Shown: positions 37,901 through 52,009 of the stretch, in pieces
How positions within the stretch are numbered: the first letter of the stretch is position 1
Layout: each line of letters opens with the position of its first letter
NCBI RefSeq assembly: GCF_051020975.1
Contig: NW_027478159.1
Span: 16,322,501-16,386,500, forward strand
DNA from: Osmia lignaria lignaria
Taxonomy: Eukaryota > Arthropoda > Insecta > Hymenoptera > Megachilidae
Direction: 5' to 3'
DNA length: 64,000 nt
Notes under the pieces: model-generated
Told to the model about the DNA's origin: nothing
Seen by the model: the letters and a program-made list of their open reading frames with translations, nothing else
Databases searched by the model: none
Program-made: the position numbers and the translations under genes

Positions 37901-38170
37901 TTCTTCTTCTTGTTGTTCTTCTTCTGCACAGCTAAGCTGGAAGTGGCATTTGCGGCTCGCCTAGTGCAGAGTTATCTCAAGAAAGGGGCCACGGTGTTTC
38001 TGTATCCCTATTATGTTGGTGCGGCTTCGGAACTTTTAAATATCTCGATATATCTCGAAAACTACGCTTCTGATCAAAAAATATCATAGAACATAAATTG
38101 TAGGAAACATAATTCTCTATAAAAAACGTCTCTTAACATTTTGCCATAGCTCGCTTCGTTTCCGAGATAT
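34955..38170. repeat. 10-monomer unit, copy 1 (3216 bp)
   Basis: Monomers 34955 (Q), 35277 (CTTATAAATATC), 35599 (AAATATATCGATAT, CTGATGAAAA), 35921 (GGGTCCTGATGG, GCTAATTTGG), 36243 (GAGAGATTTG, GCAGCGCGC, CAAATAAAGG), 36565 and 36887 (CGGACGTATTTC), 37209 (double deletion), 37529 and 37851 (double deletion). Seven of 322 plus 320+322+320 gives 3216 bp. Confidence 0.85.
36565..37208. repeat. Single-monomer tandem duplication (CGGACGTATTTC type)
   Basis: Monomers 36565 and 36887 are the same type, with CGGACGTATTTC, CTTCCTCTGC, GAGATATCTCAAAGAGAGG and GGAACCTTAATT. The pair is repeated at 39781+40103. The change AGTTATC to AGATATC removes a stop on the complementary strand, which opens a 76-codon antisense frame in this type; I do not regard it as a gene. 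Confidence 0.8.
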
Positions 38171-40744
38171 TTGCAGATTCAGCTCAAAGGAACTGGCCTG
38201 ACGGACATATTTCGAGATATTTCTTCTTCTTGTTGTTCTTCCTCTGCACAGCTAAGCTGGAAGTGGCATTTGCAGCTCGCAATAGTGCAGAGTTATCTCA
38301 AAGAAAGGGGCCACGGTGTTTCTGTATCTCTATTATGTTGGTGCGGCTTCGGAACTTTTAAATATCTTGATATATCTCGAGAACTACGCATCTGATCAAA
38401 AAATATCATAGAACATAAAAAGTAGGAAACTTAATTCTCTACAAAAAAGGTCTCTCAACATTTTGCCATAGCTCGCTTCGTTTCCGAGATATTTGCAGAT
38501 TTATCTCAAGGGAAGGGGCCTGACGGACATATTTCGAGATATTTCTTCTTCTTGTTGTTCTTCTTCTGCACAGCTAAGCTGGAAGTGGCATTTGCGGCTC
38601 GCACTAGTGCAGAGTTATCTCAAAGAAAGGGGCCACGGTGTTTCTGTATCTCTATTATGTTGGTGCGGCTTCGGAACTTATAAATATCTCGATGTATCTC
38701 GAAAACTACGCTTCTGATCAAAAAATATCATAGAACATAAATTGTAGGAAACATAATTCTCTACAAAAAAGGTCTCTTAACATTTTGCCATAGCTCGCTT
38801 CGTTTCCGAGATATTTGCAGATATATCTCAAGGGAAGGGGCCTGACGGACATATTTCGAGATATTTCTTCTTCTTGTTGTTCTTCTTCTGCACAGCTAAG
38901 CTGGAAGTGGCATTTACAGCTCGCAATAGTGCAGAGTTATCTCAAAGAAAGGGGCCACGGTGTTTCTGTATCTCTATTATGTTGGTGCGGCTTCGGAACT
39001 TTTAAATATATCGATATATCTCGAAAACTACGCTTCTGATGAAAAAATATCATAGAACGTAAATTGTAGGAAACATTATTCTCTACAAAAAAGGTCTCTT
39101 AACATTTTGCCATAGCTCGCTTCGTTTCCGAGATATTTGCAGATTTATCTCAAGGGAAGGGTCCTGATGGACATATTTCGAGATATTTCTTCTTCTTGTT
39201 GTTCTTCTTCTGCACAGCTAATTTGGAAGTGGCATTTCCAGCTCGCAATCGTGCAGAGTTATCTCAAAGAAAGGGGCCACGGTGTTTCTGTATCTCTATT
39301 ATGTTGGTGCGGCTTCGGAACTTTTAAATATCTTGATATATCTCGAGAACTACGCCTCTGATCGAAAAATATCATAGAACATAAAAAGTAGGAAACTTAA
39401 TTCTCTACAAAAAAGGTCTCTTAACATTTTGCCATAGCTCGCTTCGTTTCCGAGAGATTTGCAGATTTATCTCAAGGGAAGGGGCCTGACGGACATATTT
39501 CGAGATATTTCTTCTTCTTGTTGTTCTTCTTCTGCACAGCTGAGCTGGAAGTGGCATTTGCAGCGCGCAATAGTGCAGAGTTATCTCAAATAAAGGGGCC
39601 ACGGTGTTTCTGTATCTCTATTATGTTGGTGCGACTTCGGAACTTTTAAATATCTTGATATATCTCGAGAACTACGCATCTGATCTAAAAATATCATACT
39701 ACATAAAAAGTAGGAAACTTAATTCTCTACAAGAAAGGTCTCTAAACATTTTGCCATAGCTCGCTTCGTTTCCGAGATATTTGCAGATTTATCTCAAGGG
39801 AAGGGGCCTGACGGACGTATTTCGAGATATTTCTTCTTCTTGTTGTTCTTCCTCTGCACAGCTAAGCTGGAAGTGGCATTTGCAGCTCGCAATAGTGCAG
39901 AGATATCTCAAAGAGAGGGGCCACGGTGTTTCTGTATCTCTATTATGTTGGTGCGGCTTCGGAACTTTTAAATATCTTGATATATCTCGAGAACTACGCA
40001 TCTGATCAAAAAATATCATAGAACATAAAAAGTAGGAACCTTAATTCTCTACAAAAAAGGTCTCTTAACATTTTGCCATAGCTCGCTTCGTTTCCGAGAT
40101 ATTTGCAGATTTATCTCAAGGGAAGGGGCCTGACGGACGTATTTCGAGATATTTCTTCTTCTTGTTGTTCTTCCTCTGCACAGCTAAGCTGGAAGTGGCA
40201 TTTGCAGCTCGCAATAGTGCAGAGATATCTCAAAGAGAGGGGCCACGGTGTTTCTGTATCTCTATTATGTTGGTGCGGCTTCGGAACTTTTAAATATCTT
40301 GATATATCTCGAGAACTACGCATCTGATCAAAAAATATCATAGAACATAAAAAGCAGGAACCTTAATTCTCTACAAAAAAGGTCTCTTAACATTTTGCCA
40401 TAGCTCGCTTCGTTTCCGAGATATTTGCAGATTTATCTCAAGGGAAGGGGCCTGACGGACATATTTCGAGATATTTCTTCTTCTTGTTGTTCTTCTTCTG
40501 CACAGCTAAGCTGGAAGTGGCATTTGCGGCTCGCCTAGTGCAGAGTTATCTCAAGAAAGGGGCCACGGTGTTTCTGTATCCCTATTATGTTGGTGCGGCT
40601 TCGGAACTTTTAAATATCTCGATATATCTCGAAAACTACGCTTCTGATCAAAAAATATCATAGAACATAAATTGTAGGAAACATAATTCTCTATAAAAAA
40701 CGTCTCTTAACATTTTGCCATAGCTCGCTTCGTTTCCGAGATAT
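38171..40744. repeat. 10-monomer unit, copy 2, lacking two monomers
   Basis: Repeats copy 1 from 34955 to 37208 nearly base for base (one visible change: CTCGAAAAC here against CTCGGAAAC at about 35806). After one double-deletion monomer (40425) it goes straight to a Q monomer at 40745, so the pair equivalent to 37529-37851 is missing. Confidence 0.82.
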
Positions 40745-43700
40745 TTGCAGATTCAGCTCAAAGGAACTGGCCTGACGGACATATTTCGAGATATTTCTTC
40801 TTCTTGTTGTTCTTCCTCTGCACAGCTAAGCTGGAAGTGGCATTTGCAGCTCGCAATAGTGCAGAGTTATCTCAAAGAAAGGGGCCACGGTGTTTCTGTA
40901 TCTCTATTATGTTGGTGCGGCTTCGGAACTTTTAAATATCTTGATATATCTCGAGAACTACGCCTCTGATCGAAAAATATCATAGAACATAAAAAGTAGG
41001 AACCTTAATTCTCTACAAAAAAGGTCTCTTAACATTTTGCCATAGCTCGCTTCGTTTCCGAGATATTTGCAGATTTATCTCAAGGGAAGGGGCCTGACGG
41101 ACATATTTCGAGATATTTCTTCTTCTTGTTGTTCTTCTTCTGCACAGCTAAGCTGGAAGTGGCATTTGCGGCTCGCCTAGTGCAGAGTTATCTCAAGAAA
41201 GGGGCCACGGTGTTTCTGTATCCCTATTATGTTGGTGCGGCTTCGGAACTTTTAAATATCTCGATATATCTCGAAAACTACGCTTCTGATCAAAAAATAT
41301 CATAGAACATAAATTGTAGGAAACATAATTCTCTATAAAAAACGTCTCTTAACATTTTGCCATAGCTCGCTTCGTTTCCGAGATATTTGCAGATTCAGCT
41401 CAAAGGAACTGGCCTGACGGACATATTTCGAGATATTTCTTCTTCTTGTTGTTCTTCCTCTGCACAGCTAAGCTGGAAGTGGCATTTGCAGCTCGCAATA
41501 GTGCAGCGTTATCTCAAAGAAAGGGGCCACGGTGTTTCTGTATCTCTATTATGTTGGTGCGGCTTCGGAACTTTTAAATATCTTGATATATCTCGAGAAC
41601 TACACCTCTGATCGAAAAATATCAGAGAACATAAAAAGTAGGAAACTTAATTCTCTACAAAAAAGGTCTCTTAACATTTTGCCATAGCTCGCTTCGTTTC
41701 CGAGATATTTGCAGATTTATCTCAAGGGAAGGGGCCTGACGGACATATTTCGAGATATTTCTTCTTCTTGTTGTTCTTCTTCTGCACAGCTAAGCTGGAA
41801 GTGGCATTTGCGGCTCGCACTAGTGCAGAGTTATCTCAAAGAAAGGGGCCACGGTGTTTCTGTATCCCTATTATGTTGGTGCGGCTTCGGAACTTTTAAA
41901 TATCTCGATATATCTCGAAAACTACGCTTCTGATCAAAAAATATCATAGAACATAAATTGTAGGAAACATAGTTCTCTATAAAAAACGTCTCTTAACATT
42001 TTGTCATAGCTCGCTTCGTTTCCGAGATATTTGCAGATTCAGCTCAAAGGAACTGGCCTGACGGACATATTTCGAGATATTTCTTCTTCTTGTTGTTCTT
42101 CCTCTGCACAGCTAAGCTGGAAGTGGCATTTGCAGCTCGCAATAGTGCAGAGATATCTCAAAGAGAGGGGCCACGGTGTTTCTGTATCTCTATTATGTTG
42201 GTGCGGCTTCGGAACTTTTAAATATCTTGATATATCTCGTGAACTACGCATCTGATCAAAAAATATCATAGAACATAAAAAGTAGGAACCTTAATTCTCT
42301 ACAAAAAAGGTCTCTTAACATTTTGCCATAGCTCGCTTCGTTTCCGAGATATTTGCAGATTTATCTCAAGGGAAGGGGCCTGACGGACATATTTCGAGAT
42401 ATTTCTTCTTCTTGTTGTTCTTCTTCTGCACAGCTAAGCTGGAAGTGGCATTTGCGGCTCGCCTAGTGCAGAGTTATCTCAAGAAAGGGGCCACGGTGTT
42501 TCTGTATCCCTATTATGTTGGTGCGGCTTCGGAACTTTTAAATATCTCGATATATCTCGAAAACTACGCTTCTGATCAAAAAATATCATAGAACATAAAT
42601 TGTAGGAAACATAATTCTCTATAAAAAACGTCTCTTAACATTTTGCCATTGCTCGCTTCGTTTCCGAGATATTTGCAGATTCAGCTCAAAGGAACTGGCC
42701 TGACGGACATATTTCGAGATATTTCTTCTTCTTGTTGTTCTTCCTCTGCACAGCTAAACTGGAAGTGGCATTTGCAGCTCGCAATAGTGCAGAGTTATCT
42801 CAAAGAAAGGGGCCACGGTGTTTCTGTATCTCTATTATGTTGGTGCGGCTTCGGAACTTTTAAATATCTTGATATATCTCGAGAACTACGCATCTGATCA
42901 AAAAATATCATAGAACATAAAAAGTAGGAAACTTAATTCTCTACAAAAAAGGTCTCTTAACATTTTGCCATAGCTCGCTTCGTTTCCGAGATATTTGCAG
43001 ATTTATCTCAAGGGAAGGGGCCTGACGGACATATTTCGAGATATTTCTTCTTCTTGTTGTTATTCTTCTGCACAGCTAAGCTGGAAGTGGCATTTGCGGC
43101 TCGCACTAGTGCAGAGTTATCTCAAAGAAAGGGGCCACGGTGTTTCTGTATCTCTATTATGTTGGTGCGGCTTCGGAACTTTTAAATATCTCGATGTATC
43201 TCGAAAACTACGCTTCTGATCAAAAAATATCATAGAACATAAATTGTAGGAAACATAATTCTCTACAAAAAAGGTCTCTTAACATTTTGCCATAGCTCGC
43301 TTCGTTTCCGAGATATTTGCAGATATATCTCAAGGGAAGGGGCCTGACGGACATATTTCGAGATATTTCTTCTTCTTGTTGTTCTTCTTCTGCACAGCTA
43401 AGCTGGAAGTGGCATTTACAGCTCGCAATAGTGCAGAGTTATCTCAAAGAAAGGGGCCACGGTGTTTCTGTATCTCTATTATGTTGGTGCGGCTTCGGAA
43501 CTTTTAAATATCTTGATATATCTCGAGAACTACGCATCTGATCAAAAAATATCATAGAACATAAAAAGTAGGAACCTTAATTCTCTACAAAAAAGGTCTC
43601 TTAACATTTTGCCATAGCTCGCTTCGTTTCCGAGATATTTACAGATTTATCTCAAGGGAAAGGGCCTGACGGACATATTTCGAGATATTTCTTCTTCTTG

Positions 43701-44922
43701 TTGTTCTTCTTCTGCACAGCTAAGCTGGAAGTGGCATTTGCGGCTCGCCTAGTGCAGAGTTATCTCAAGAAAGGGGCCACGGTGTTTCTGTATCCCTATT
43801 ATGTTGGTGCGGCTTCGGAACTTTGAAATATCTTGATATATCTCGAGAACTACGCATCTGATCAAAAAATATCATAGAACGTAAAAAGTAGGAAACTTAA
43901 TTCTCTACAAAAAAGGTCTCTTAACATTTTGCCATAGCTCGCTTCGTTTCCGAGATATTTGCAGATTTATCTCAAGGGAAGGGGCCTGACGGACATATTT
44001 CGAGATATTTCTTCTTCTTGTTGTTCTTCTTCTGCACAGCTAAGCTGGAAGTGGCATTTGCAGCGCGCAATAGTGCAGAGTTATCTCAAAGAAAGGGGCC
44101 ACGGTGTTTCTGTATCTCTATTATGTTGGTGCGACTTCGGAACTTTTAAATATCTTGATATATCTCGAGAACTACGCATCTGATCTAAAAATATCATACT
44201 ACATAAAAAGTAGGAAACTTAATTCTCTACAAGAAAGGTCTCTAAACATTTTGCCATAGCTCGCTTCGTTTCCGAGATATTTGCAGATTTATCTCAAGGG
44301 AAGGGGCCTGACGGACGTATTTCGAGATATTTCTTCTTCTTGTTGTTCTTCCTCTGCACAGCTAAGCTGGAAGTGGCATTTGCAGCTCGCAATAGTGCAG
44401 AGATATCTCAAAGAGAGGGGCCACGGTGTTTCTGTATCTCTATTATGTTGGTGCGGCTTCGGAACTTTTAAATATCTTGATATATCTCGAGAACTACGCA
44501 TCTGATCAAAAAATATCATAGAACATAAAAAGTAGGAACCTTAATTCTCTACAAAAAAGGTCTCTTAACATTTTGCCATAGCTCGCTTCGTTTCCGAGAT
44601 ATTTGCAGATTTATCTCAAGGGAAGGGGCCTGACGGACATATTTCGAGATATTTCTTCTTCTTGTTGTTCTTCTTCTGCACAGCTAAGCTGGAAGTGGCA
44701 TTTGCGGCTCGCCTAGTGCAGAGTTATCTCAAGAAAGGGGCCACGGTGTTTCTGTATCTCTATTATGTTGGTGCGGCTTCGGAACTTTTAAATATCTCGA
44801 TGTATCTCGAAAACTACGCTTCTGATCAAAAAATATCATAGAACATAAATTGTAGGAAACATAATTCTCTACAAAAAAGGTCTCTTAACATTTTGCCATA
44901 GCTCGCTTCGTTTCCGAGATAT

Positions 44923-45568
44923 TTGCAGATATATCTCAAGGGAAGGGGCCTGACGGACATATTTCGAGATATTTCTACTTCTTGTTGTTCTTCTTCTGCA
45001 CAGCTAAGCTGGAAGTGGCATTTACAGCTCGCAATAGTGCAGAGTTATCTCAAAGAAAGGGGGCCACGGTGTTTCTGTATCTCTATTATGTTGGTGCGGC
45101 TTCGGAACTTTTAAATATCTTGATATATCTCGAGAACTACGCCTCTGATCGAAAAATATCATAGAACATAAAAAGTAGGAAACTTAATTCTCTACAAAAA
45201 AGGTCTCTTAACATTTTGCCATAGCTCGCTTCGTTTCCGAAAGATTTGCAGATTTATCTCAAGGGAAGGGGCCTGACGGACATATTTCGAGATATTTCTT
45301 CTTCTTGTTGTTCTTCTTCTGCACAGCTAAGCTGGAAGTGGCATTTGCAGCGCGCAATAGTGCAGAGTTATCTCAACGAAAGGGCTCCACGGTGTTTCTG
45401 TATCTCTATTATGTTGGTGCGACTTCGGAACTTTTAAATATCTTGATATATCTCGAGAACTACGCATCTGATCTAAAAATATCATACTACATAAAAAGTA
45501 GGAAACTTAATTCTCTACAAGAAAGGTCTCTAAACATTTTGCCATAGCTCGCTTCGTTTCCGAGATAT
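44923..45568. repeat. Two neighbouring 323-bp monomers with +1 insertions
   Basis: Monomer 44923 has an extra G in AAAGGGGGCCACGG and 45246 an extra base in AAAGGGCTCCACGG, at nearly the same place. A third such insertion is at 46857. Each shifts the frame. The first also has TTTCTACTTCTTG breaking the pyrimidine tract, and the second starts after CCGAAAGATTTG. Confidence 0.8.
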
Positions 45569-45890
45569 TTGCAGATTTATCTCAAGGGAAGGGGCCTGAC
45601 GGACGTATTTCGAGATATTTCTTCTTCTTGTTGTTCTTCCTCTGCACAGCTAAGCTGGAAGTGGCATTTGCAGCTCGCAATAGTGCAGAGATATCTCAAA
45701 GAGAGGGGCCACGGTGTTTCTGTATCTCTATTATGTTGGTGCGGCTTCGGAACTTTTAAATATCTTGATATATCTCGAGAACTACGCATCTGATCAAAAA
45801 ATATCATAGAACATAAAAAGTAGGAACCTTAATTCTCTACAAAAAAGGTCTCTTAACATTTTGCCATAGCTCGCTTCGTTTCCGAGATAT

Positions 45891-48800
45891 TTGCAGATTT
45901 ATCTCAAGGGAAGGGGCCTGACGGACATATTTCCAGATATTTCTTCTTCTTGTTGTTCTTCTTCTGCACAGCTAAGCTGGAAGTGGCATTTGCAGCTCGC
46001 AATAGTGCAGAGTTATCTCAAAGAAAGGGGCCACGGTGTTTCTGTATCTCTATTATGTTGGTGCGGCTTCGGAACTTTTAAATATCTTGATATATCTCGA
46101 GAACTACGCATCTGATCAAAAAATATCATACAACATAAAAAGTAGGAAACTTAATTCTCTACAAAAAAGGTCTCTTAACATTTTGCCATAGCTCGCTTCG
46201 TTTCCGAGATATTTGCAGATTTATCTCAAGGGAAGGGGCCTGACGGACATATTTCGAGATATTTCTTCTTCTTGTTGTTCTTCTTCTGCACAGCTAAGCT
46301 GGAAGTGGCATTTGCGGCTCGCACTAGTGCAGAGTTATCTCAAAGAAAGGGGCCACGGTGTTTCTGTATCTCTATTATGTTGGTGCGGCTTCGGAACTTT
46401 TAAATATCTCGATATATCTCGAAAACTACGCTTCTGATCAAAAAATATCATAGAACATAAATTGTAGGAAACAGAATTCTCTACAAAAAAGGTCTCTTAA
46501 CATTTTGCCATAGCTCGCTTCGTTTCCGAGATATTTTCAGATATATCTCAAGGGAAGGGGCCTGAGGGACATATTTCGAGATATTTCTTCTTCTTGTTGT
46601 TCTTCTTCTGCACAGCTAAACTGGAAGTGGCATTTCCAGCTCGCAATAGTGCAGAGTTATCTCAAAGAAAGGGGCCACGGTGTTTCTGTATCTCTATTAT
46701 GTTGGTGCGGCTTCGGAACTTTTAAATATCTCGATGTATCTCGAAAACTACGCTTCTGATCAAAAAATATCATAGAACATAAATTGTAGGAAACATAATT
46801 CTCTACAAAAAAGGTCTCTTAACATTTTGCCATAGCTCGCTTCGTTTCCGAGATATTTGCAGATTTATCTCAAGGGAAGGGGCCTGACGGACATATTTCG
46901 AGATATTTCTTCTTCTTGTTGTTCTTCTTCTGCACAGCTAAGCTGGAAGTGGCATTTACAGCTCGCAATAGTGCAGAGTTATCTCAAAGAAAGGGGGCCA
47001 CGGTGTTTCTGTATCTCTATTATGTTGGTGCGGCTTCGGAACTTTTAAATATCTTGATATATCTCGAGAACTACGCATCTGATCAAAAAATATCATAGAA
47101 CATAAAAAGTAGGAAACTTAATTCTCTACAAAAAAGGTCTCTTAACATTTTGCCATAGCTCTCTTCGTTTCCGAGATATTTGCAGATTTATCTCAAGGGA
47201 AGGGGCCTGACGGAGATATTTCGAGATATTTCTTCTTCTTGTTGTTCTCCTTCTGCACAGCTAAGCTGGAAGTGGCATTTGCAGCTCGTAATAGTGCAGA
47301 GTTATCTCAAAGAAAGGGGCCACGGTGTTTCTGTATCTCTATTATGTTGGTGCGGCTTCGGAACTTTTAAATATCTTGATATATCTCGAGAACTACGCGT
47401 CTCATCAAAAAATATCATAGAACATAAAAAGTAGGAAACTTAATTCTCTACAAAAACGGTCTCTTAACATTTTGCCATAGCTCGCTTCGTTTCCGAGATA
47501 TTTGCAGATATATCTCAAGGGAAGGGGCCTGACGGACATATTTCGAGATATTTCTTCTTCTTGTTGTGCTTCTTCTGCACAGCTAAGCTGGAAGTGGCAT
47601 TTGCGCCTCGCACTAGTGCACAGTTATCTCAAAGAAAGGGGCCACGGTGTTTCTGTATCTTTATTATGTTGGTGCGGCTTCGGAACTTTTAAATATCTCG
47701 ATATATCTCGAAAACTACGCTTCTGATCAAAAAATATCATAGAACATAAATTGTAGGAAACATAATTCTCTACAAAAAACGTCTCTTAACATTTTGCCAT
47801 AGCTCGCTTCGCTTCCGAGATATTTGCAGATTCAGCTCAAAGGAACTGGCCTGACGGACATATTTCGAGATATTTCTTCTTCTTGTTGTTCTTCTTCTGC
47901 ACAGCTAAGCTAGAAGTGGCATTTGCGGCTCGCACTAGTGCAGAGTTATCTCAAAGAAAGGGGCCACGGTGTTTCTGTATCTCTATTATGTTGGTGCGGC
48001 TTCGGAACTTTTAAATATCTCGATATATCTCGAAAACTACGCTTCTGATCAAAAAATATCATAGAACATAAAAAGTAGGAAACTTAATTCTCTACAAAAA
48101 AGGTCTCTTAACATTTTGCCATAGCTCGCTTCGTTTCCGAGATATTTGCAGATTTATCTCAAGGGAAGGGGCCTAACGGACATATTTCGAGATATTTCTT
48201 CTTCTTGTCGTTCTTCTTCTGCACAGCTAAACTGGAAGTGGCATTTCCAGCTCGCAATAGTGCAGAGTTATCTCAAAGAAAGGGGCCACGGTGTTTCTGT
48301 ATCTCTATTATGTTGGTGCGGCTTCGGAACTTTTAAATATCTTGATATATCTCGAGAACTACGCATCTGATCAAAAAATATCATAGAACATAAAAAGTAG
48401 GAAACTTAATTCTCTACAAAAAAGGTCTCTTAACATTTTGCCATAGCTCGCTTCGTTTCCGAGATATTTGCAGATTTATCTCAAGGGAAGGGGCCTGACG
48501 GACATATTTCGAGATATTTCTTCTTCTTGTTGTTCTTCTTCTGCACAGCTAAGCTGGAAGTGGCATTTGCGGCTCGCACTAGTGCAGAGTTATCTCAAAG
48601 AAAGGGGCCACGGTGTTTCTGTATCTCTATTATGTTGGTGCGGCTTCGGAACTTTTAAATATCTCGATATATCTCGAAAACTACGCTTCTGATCAAAAAA
48701 TATCATAGAACATAAATTGTAGGAAACAGAATTCTCTACAAAAAAGGTCTCTTATCATTTTGCCATAGCTCGCTTCGTTTCCGAGATATTTGCAGATATA

Positions 48801-51800
48801 TCTCAAGGGAAGGGGCCTGACGGACATATTTCGAGATATTTCTTCTTCTTGTTGTTCTTCTTCTGCACAGCTAAGCTGGAAGTGGCATTTGCAGCTCGCA
48901 ATAGTGCAGAGATATCTCAAAGAAAGGGGCCACGGTGTTTCTGTATCTCTATTATGTTGGTGCGGCTTCGGAACTTTTAAATATCTTGATATATCTCGAG
49001 AACTACGGGTCTGATCAAAAAATATCATAGAACATAAAAAGTAGGAAACATAATTCTCTACAAAAAAGGTCTCTTAACATTTTGCCATAGCTCGCTTCGT
49101 TTCCGAGATATTTGCAGATTTATCTCAAGGGAAGGGGCCTGACGGACATATTTCGAGATATTTCTTCTTCTTGTTGTTCTTCTTCTGCACAGCTAAGCTG
49201 GAAGTGGCATTTGCGGCTCGCACTAGTGCAGAGTTATCTCAAAGAAAGGGGCCACGGTGTTTCTGTATCTCTATTATGTTGGTGCGGCTTCGGAACTTTT
49301 AAATATCTTGATATATCTCGAGAACTACGCATCTGATCAAAAAATATCATAGAACATGAAAAGTAGGAAACATAATTCTCTACAAAAAAGGTCTCTTAAC
49401 ATTTTGCCATAGCTCTCTTCGTTTCCGAGATATTTGCAGATTTATCTCAAGGGAAGGGGCCTGACGGACATATTTCGAGATATTTCTTCTTCTTGTTGTT
49501 CTCCTTCTGCACAGCTAAGCTGGAAGTGGCATTTGCAGCTCGCAATAGTGCAGAGTTATCTCAAAGAAAGGGGCCACGGTGTTTCTGTATCTCTATTATG
49601 TTGGTGCGGCTTCGGAACTTTTAAATATCTTGATATATCTCGAGAACTACGCGTCTGATCAAAAAATATCATAGAACATAAAAAGTAGGAAACTTAATTC
49701 TCTACAAAAACGGTCTCTTAACATTTTGCCATAGCTCGCTTCTTTTCCGAGATATTTGCAGATTTATCTCAAGGGAAGGGGCCTGACGGACATATTTCGA
49801 GATATTTCTTCTTCTTGTTGTTCTTCTTCTGCACAGCTAAGCTGGAAGTGGCATTTGCGGCTCGCACCAGTGCACAGTTATCTCAAAGAAAGGGGCCACG
49901 GTGTTTCTGTATCTTTATTATGTTGGTGCGGCTTCGGAACTTTTAAATATCTCGATATATCTCGAAAACTACGCTCCTGATCAAAAAATATCATAGAACA
50001 TAAATTGTAGGAAACATAATTCTCTACAAAAAACGTCTCTTAACATTTTGCCATAGCTCGCTTCGTTTCCGAGATATTTGCAGATTCAGCTCAAAGGAAC
50101 TGGCCTGACGGACATATTTCGAGATATTTCTTCTTCTTGTTGTTCTTCCTCTGCACAGCTAAGCTGGAAGTGGCATTTGCAGCTCGCAATAGTGCAGAGT
50201 TATCTCAAAGAAAGGGGCCACGGTGTTTCTGTATCTCTATTATGTTGGTGCGGCTTCGGAACTTTTAAATATCTTGATATATCTCGAGAACTACGCATCT
50301 GATCAAAAAATATCATAGAACATAAAAAGTAGGAAACTTAATTCCCTACAAAAAAGGTCTCTTAACATTTTGCCATAGCTCGCTTCGTTTCCGAGATATT
50401 TGCATATTTATCTCAAGGGAAGGGGCCTGACGGACATATTTCGAGATATTTCTTCTTCTTGTTGTTCTTCTTCTGCACAGGTAAGCTGGAAGTGGCATTT
50501 GCGGCTCGCACTAGTGCAGAGTTATCTCAAAGAAAGGGGCCATGGTGTTTCTGTGTCTTTATTATGTTGGTGCGGCTTCGGAACTTTTAAATATCTCGAT
50601 ATATCTCGAAAACTACGCTTCTGATCAAAAAATATCATAGAACATAAATTGTAGGAAACATAATTCTCTACCAAAAACGTCTCTTAACATTTTGCCATAG
50701 CTCGCTTCGCTTCCGAGATATTTGCAGATTCAGCTCAAAGGAACTGGCCTGACGGACATATTTCGAGATATTTCTTCTTCTTGTTGTTCTTCTTCTGCAC
50801 AGCTAAGCTAGAAGTGGCATTTGCGGCTCGCACTAGTGCAGAGTTATCTCAAAGAAAGGGGCCACGGTGTTTCTGTATCTCTATTATGTTGGTGCGGCTT
50901 CGGAACTTTTAAATATCTCGATATATCTCGAAAACTACGCTTCTGATCAAAAAATATCATAGAACATAAAAAGTAGGAAACTTAATTCTCTACAAAAAAG
51001 GTCTCTTAACATTTTGCCATAGCTCTCTTCGTTTCCGAGATATTTGCAGATTTATCTCAAGGGAAGGGGCCTAACGGACATATTTCGAGATATTTCTTCT
51101 TCTTGTTGTTCTTCTTCTGCACAGCTAAGCTGGAAGTGGCATTTGCGGCTCGCACTAGTGCAGAGTTATCTCAAAGAAAGGGGTCACGGTGCTTCTGTAT
51201 CTCTATTATGTTGGTGTGGTTTCGGAACTTTGAAATATCTTGATATATCTCGAGAACTACGCATCTGATCAAAAAATATCATAGAACGTAAAAAGTAGGA
51301 AACTTAATTCTCTACAAATAAGGTCTCTTAACATTTTGCCATAGCTCGCTTCGTTTCCGAGATATTTGCAGATTTATGTCAAGGGAAGGGGCCTGACGGA
51401 CATATTTCGAGATATTTCTTCTTCTTGTTGTTCTTCTTCTGCACAGCTAAGCTGGAAGTGGCACTTGCAGCTCGCAATAGTGCAGAGATATCTCAAAGAA
51501 AGGGGCCACGGTGTTTCTGTATCTCTATTATGTTGGTGCGGTTTCGGAACTTTTAAATATCTTGATATATCTCGAGAACTACGCATCTGATCAAAAAATA
51601 TCATAGAACGTAAAAAGTAGGAAACTTAATTCTCTACAAATAAGGTCTCTTAACATTTTGCCATAGCTCGCTTCGTTTCCGAGATATTTGCAGATTTATG
51701 TCAAGGGCAGGGGCCTGACGGACATATTTCGAGATATTTCTTCTTCTTGTTGTTCTTCTTCTGCACAGCTAAGCTGGAAGTGGCATTTGCAGCTCGCAAT

Positions 51801-52009
51801 AGTGCAGAGATATCTCAAAGAAAGGGGCCACGGTGTTTCTGTATCTCTATTATGTTGGTGCGGCTTCGGAACTTTTAAATATCTTGATATATCTCGAGAA
51901 CTACGGGTCTGATCAAAAAATATCATAGAACATAAAAAGTAGGAAACATAATTCCCTACAAAAAAGGTCTCTTAACATTTTGCCATAGCTCGCTTCGTTT
52001 CCGAGATAT
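45891..52009. repeat. Domain V lead-in with unsettled monomer order
   Basis: Nineteen monomers in which forms related to A', B' and Q appear at 47180-47824 and again at 49434-50078 (7 monomers apart), together with D (51044) and G-like forms (48790, 51366, 51688). Monomers 51366 and 51688 are adjacent near-copies sharing TTTATGTCAAGGG. Two Q monomers (47824, 50722) carry GCTAGAAGTGG, a stop in the usual frame, with a class B middle followed by a class A tail. Confidence 0.7.
50478..50486 (+). other. 5' splice-donor-like site CAGGTAAGC
   Basis: In monomer 50400 a single change, CACAGGTAAGC for CACAGCTAAGC, makes a perfect match to the eukaryotic donor consensus CAG/GTAAG. I found it only in this monomer. 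It sits directly on the CAG that in all copies ends the pyrimidine tract. Function depends on transcription, which is unknown. Confidence 0.3.

Larger units (their letters stand above)
31780..45890. repeat. Domain IV: 5- and 10-monomer units with deletion monomers
   Basis: Marked by double-deletion monomers, Q-type monomers, and a type with CGGACGTATTTC and GTGCAGAGATATCTCAAAGAGAGG (36565, 36887, 39781, 40103, 44281, 45569). Units: two 5-monomer copies (31742 and 33348) and a 10-monomer unit at 34955 repeated in shortened form at 38171. From 40745 on, the order becomes irregular, with repeated pairs of a deletion monomer and a Q monomer. Confidence 0.8.
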
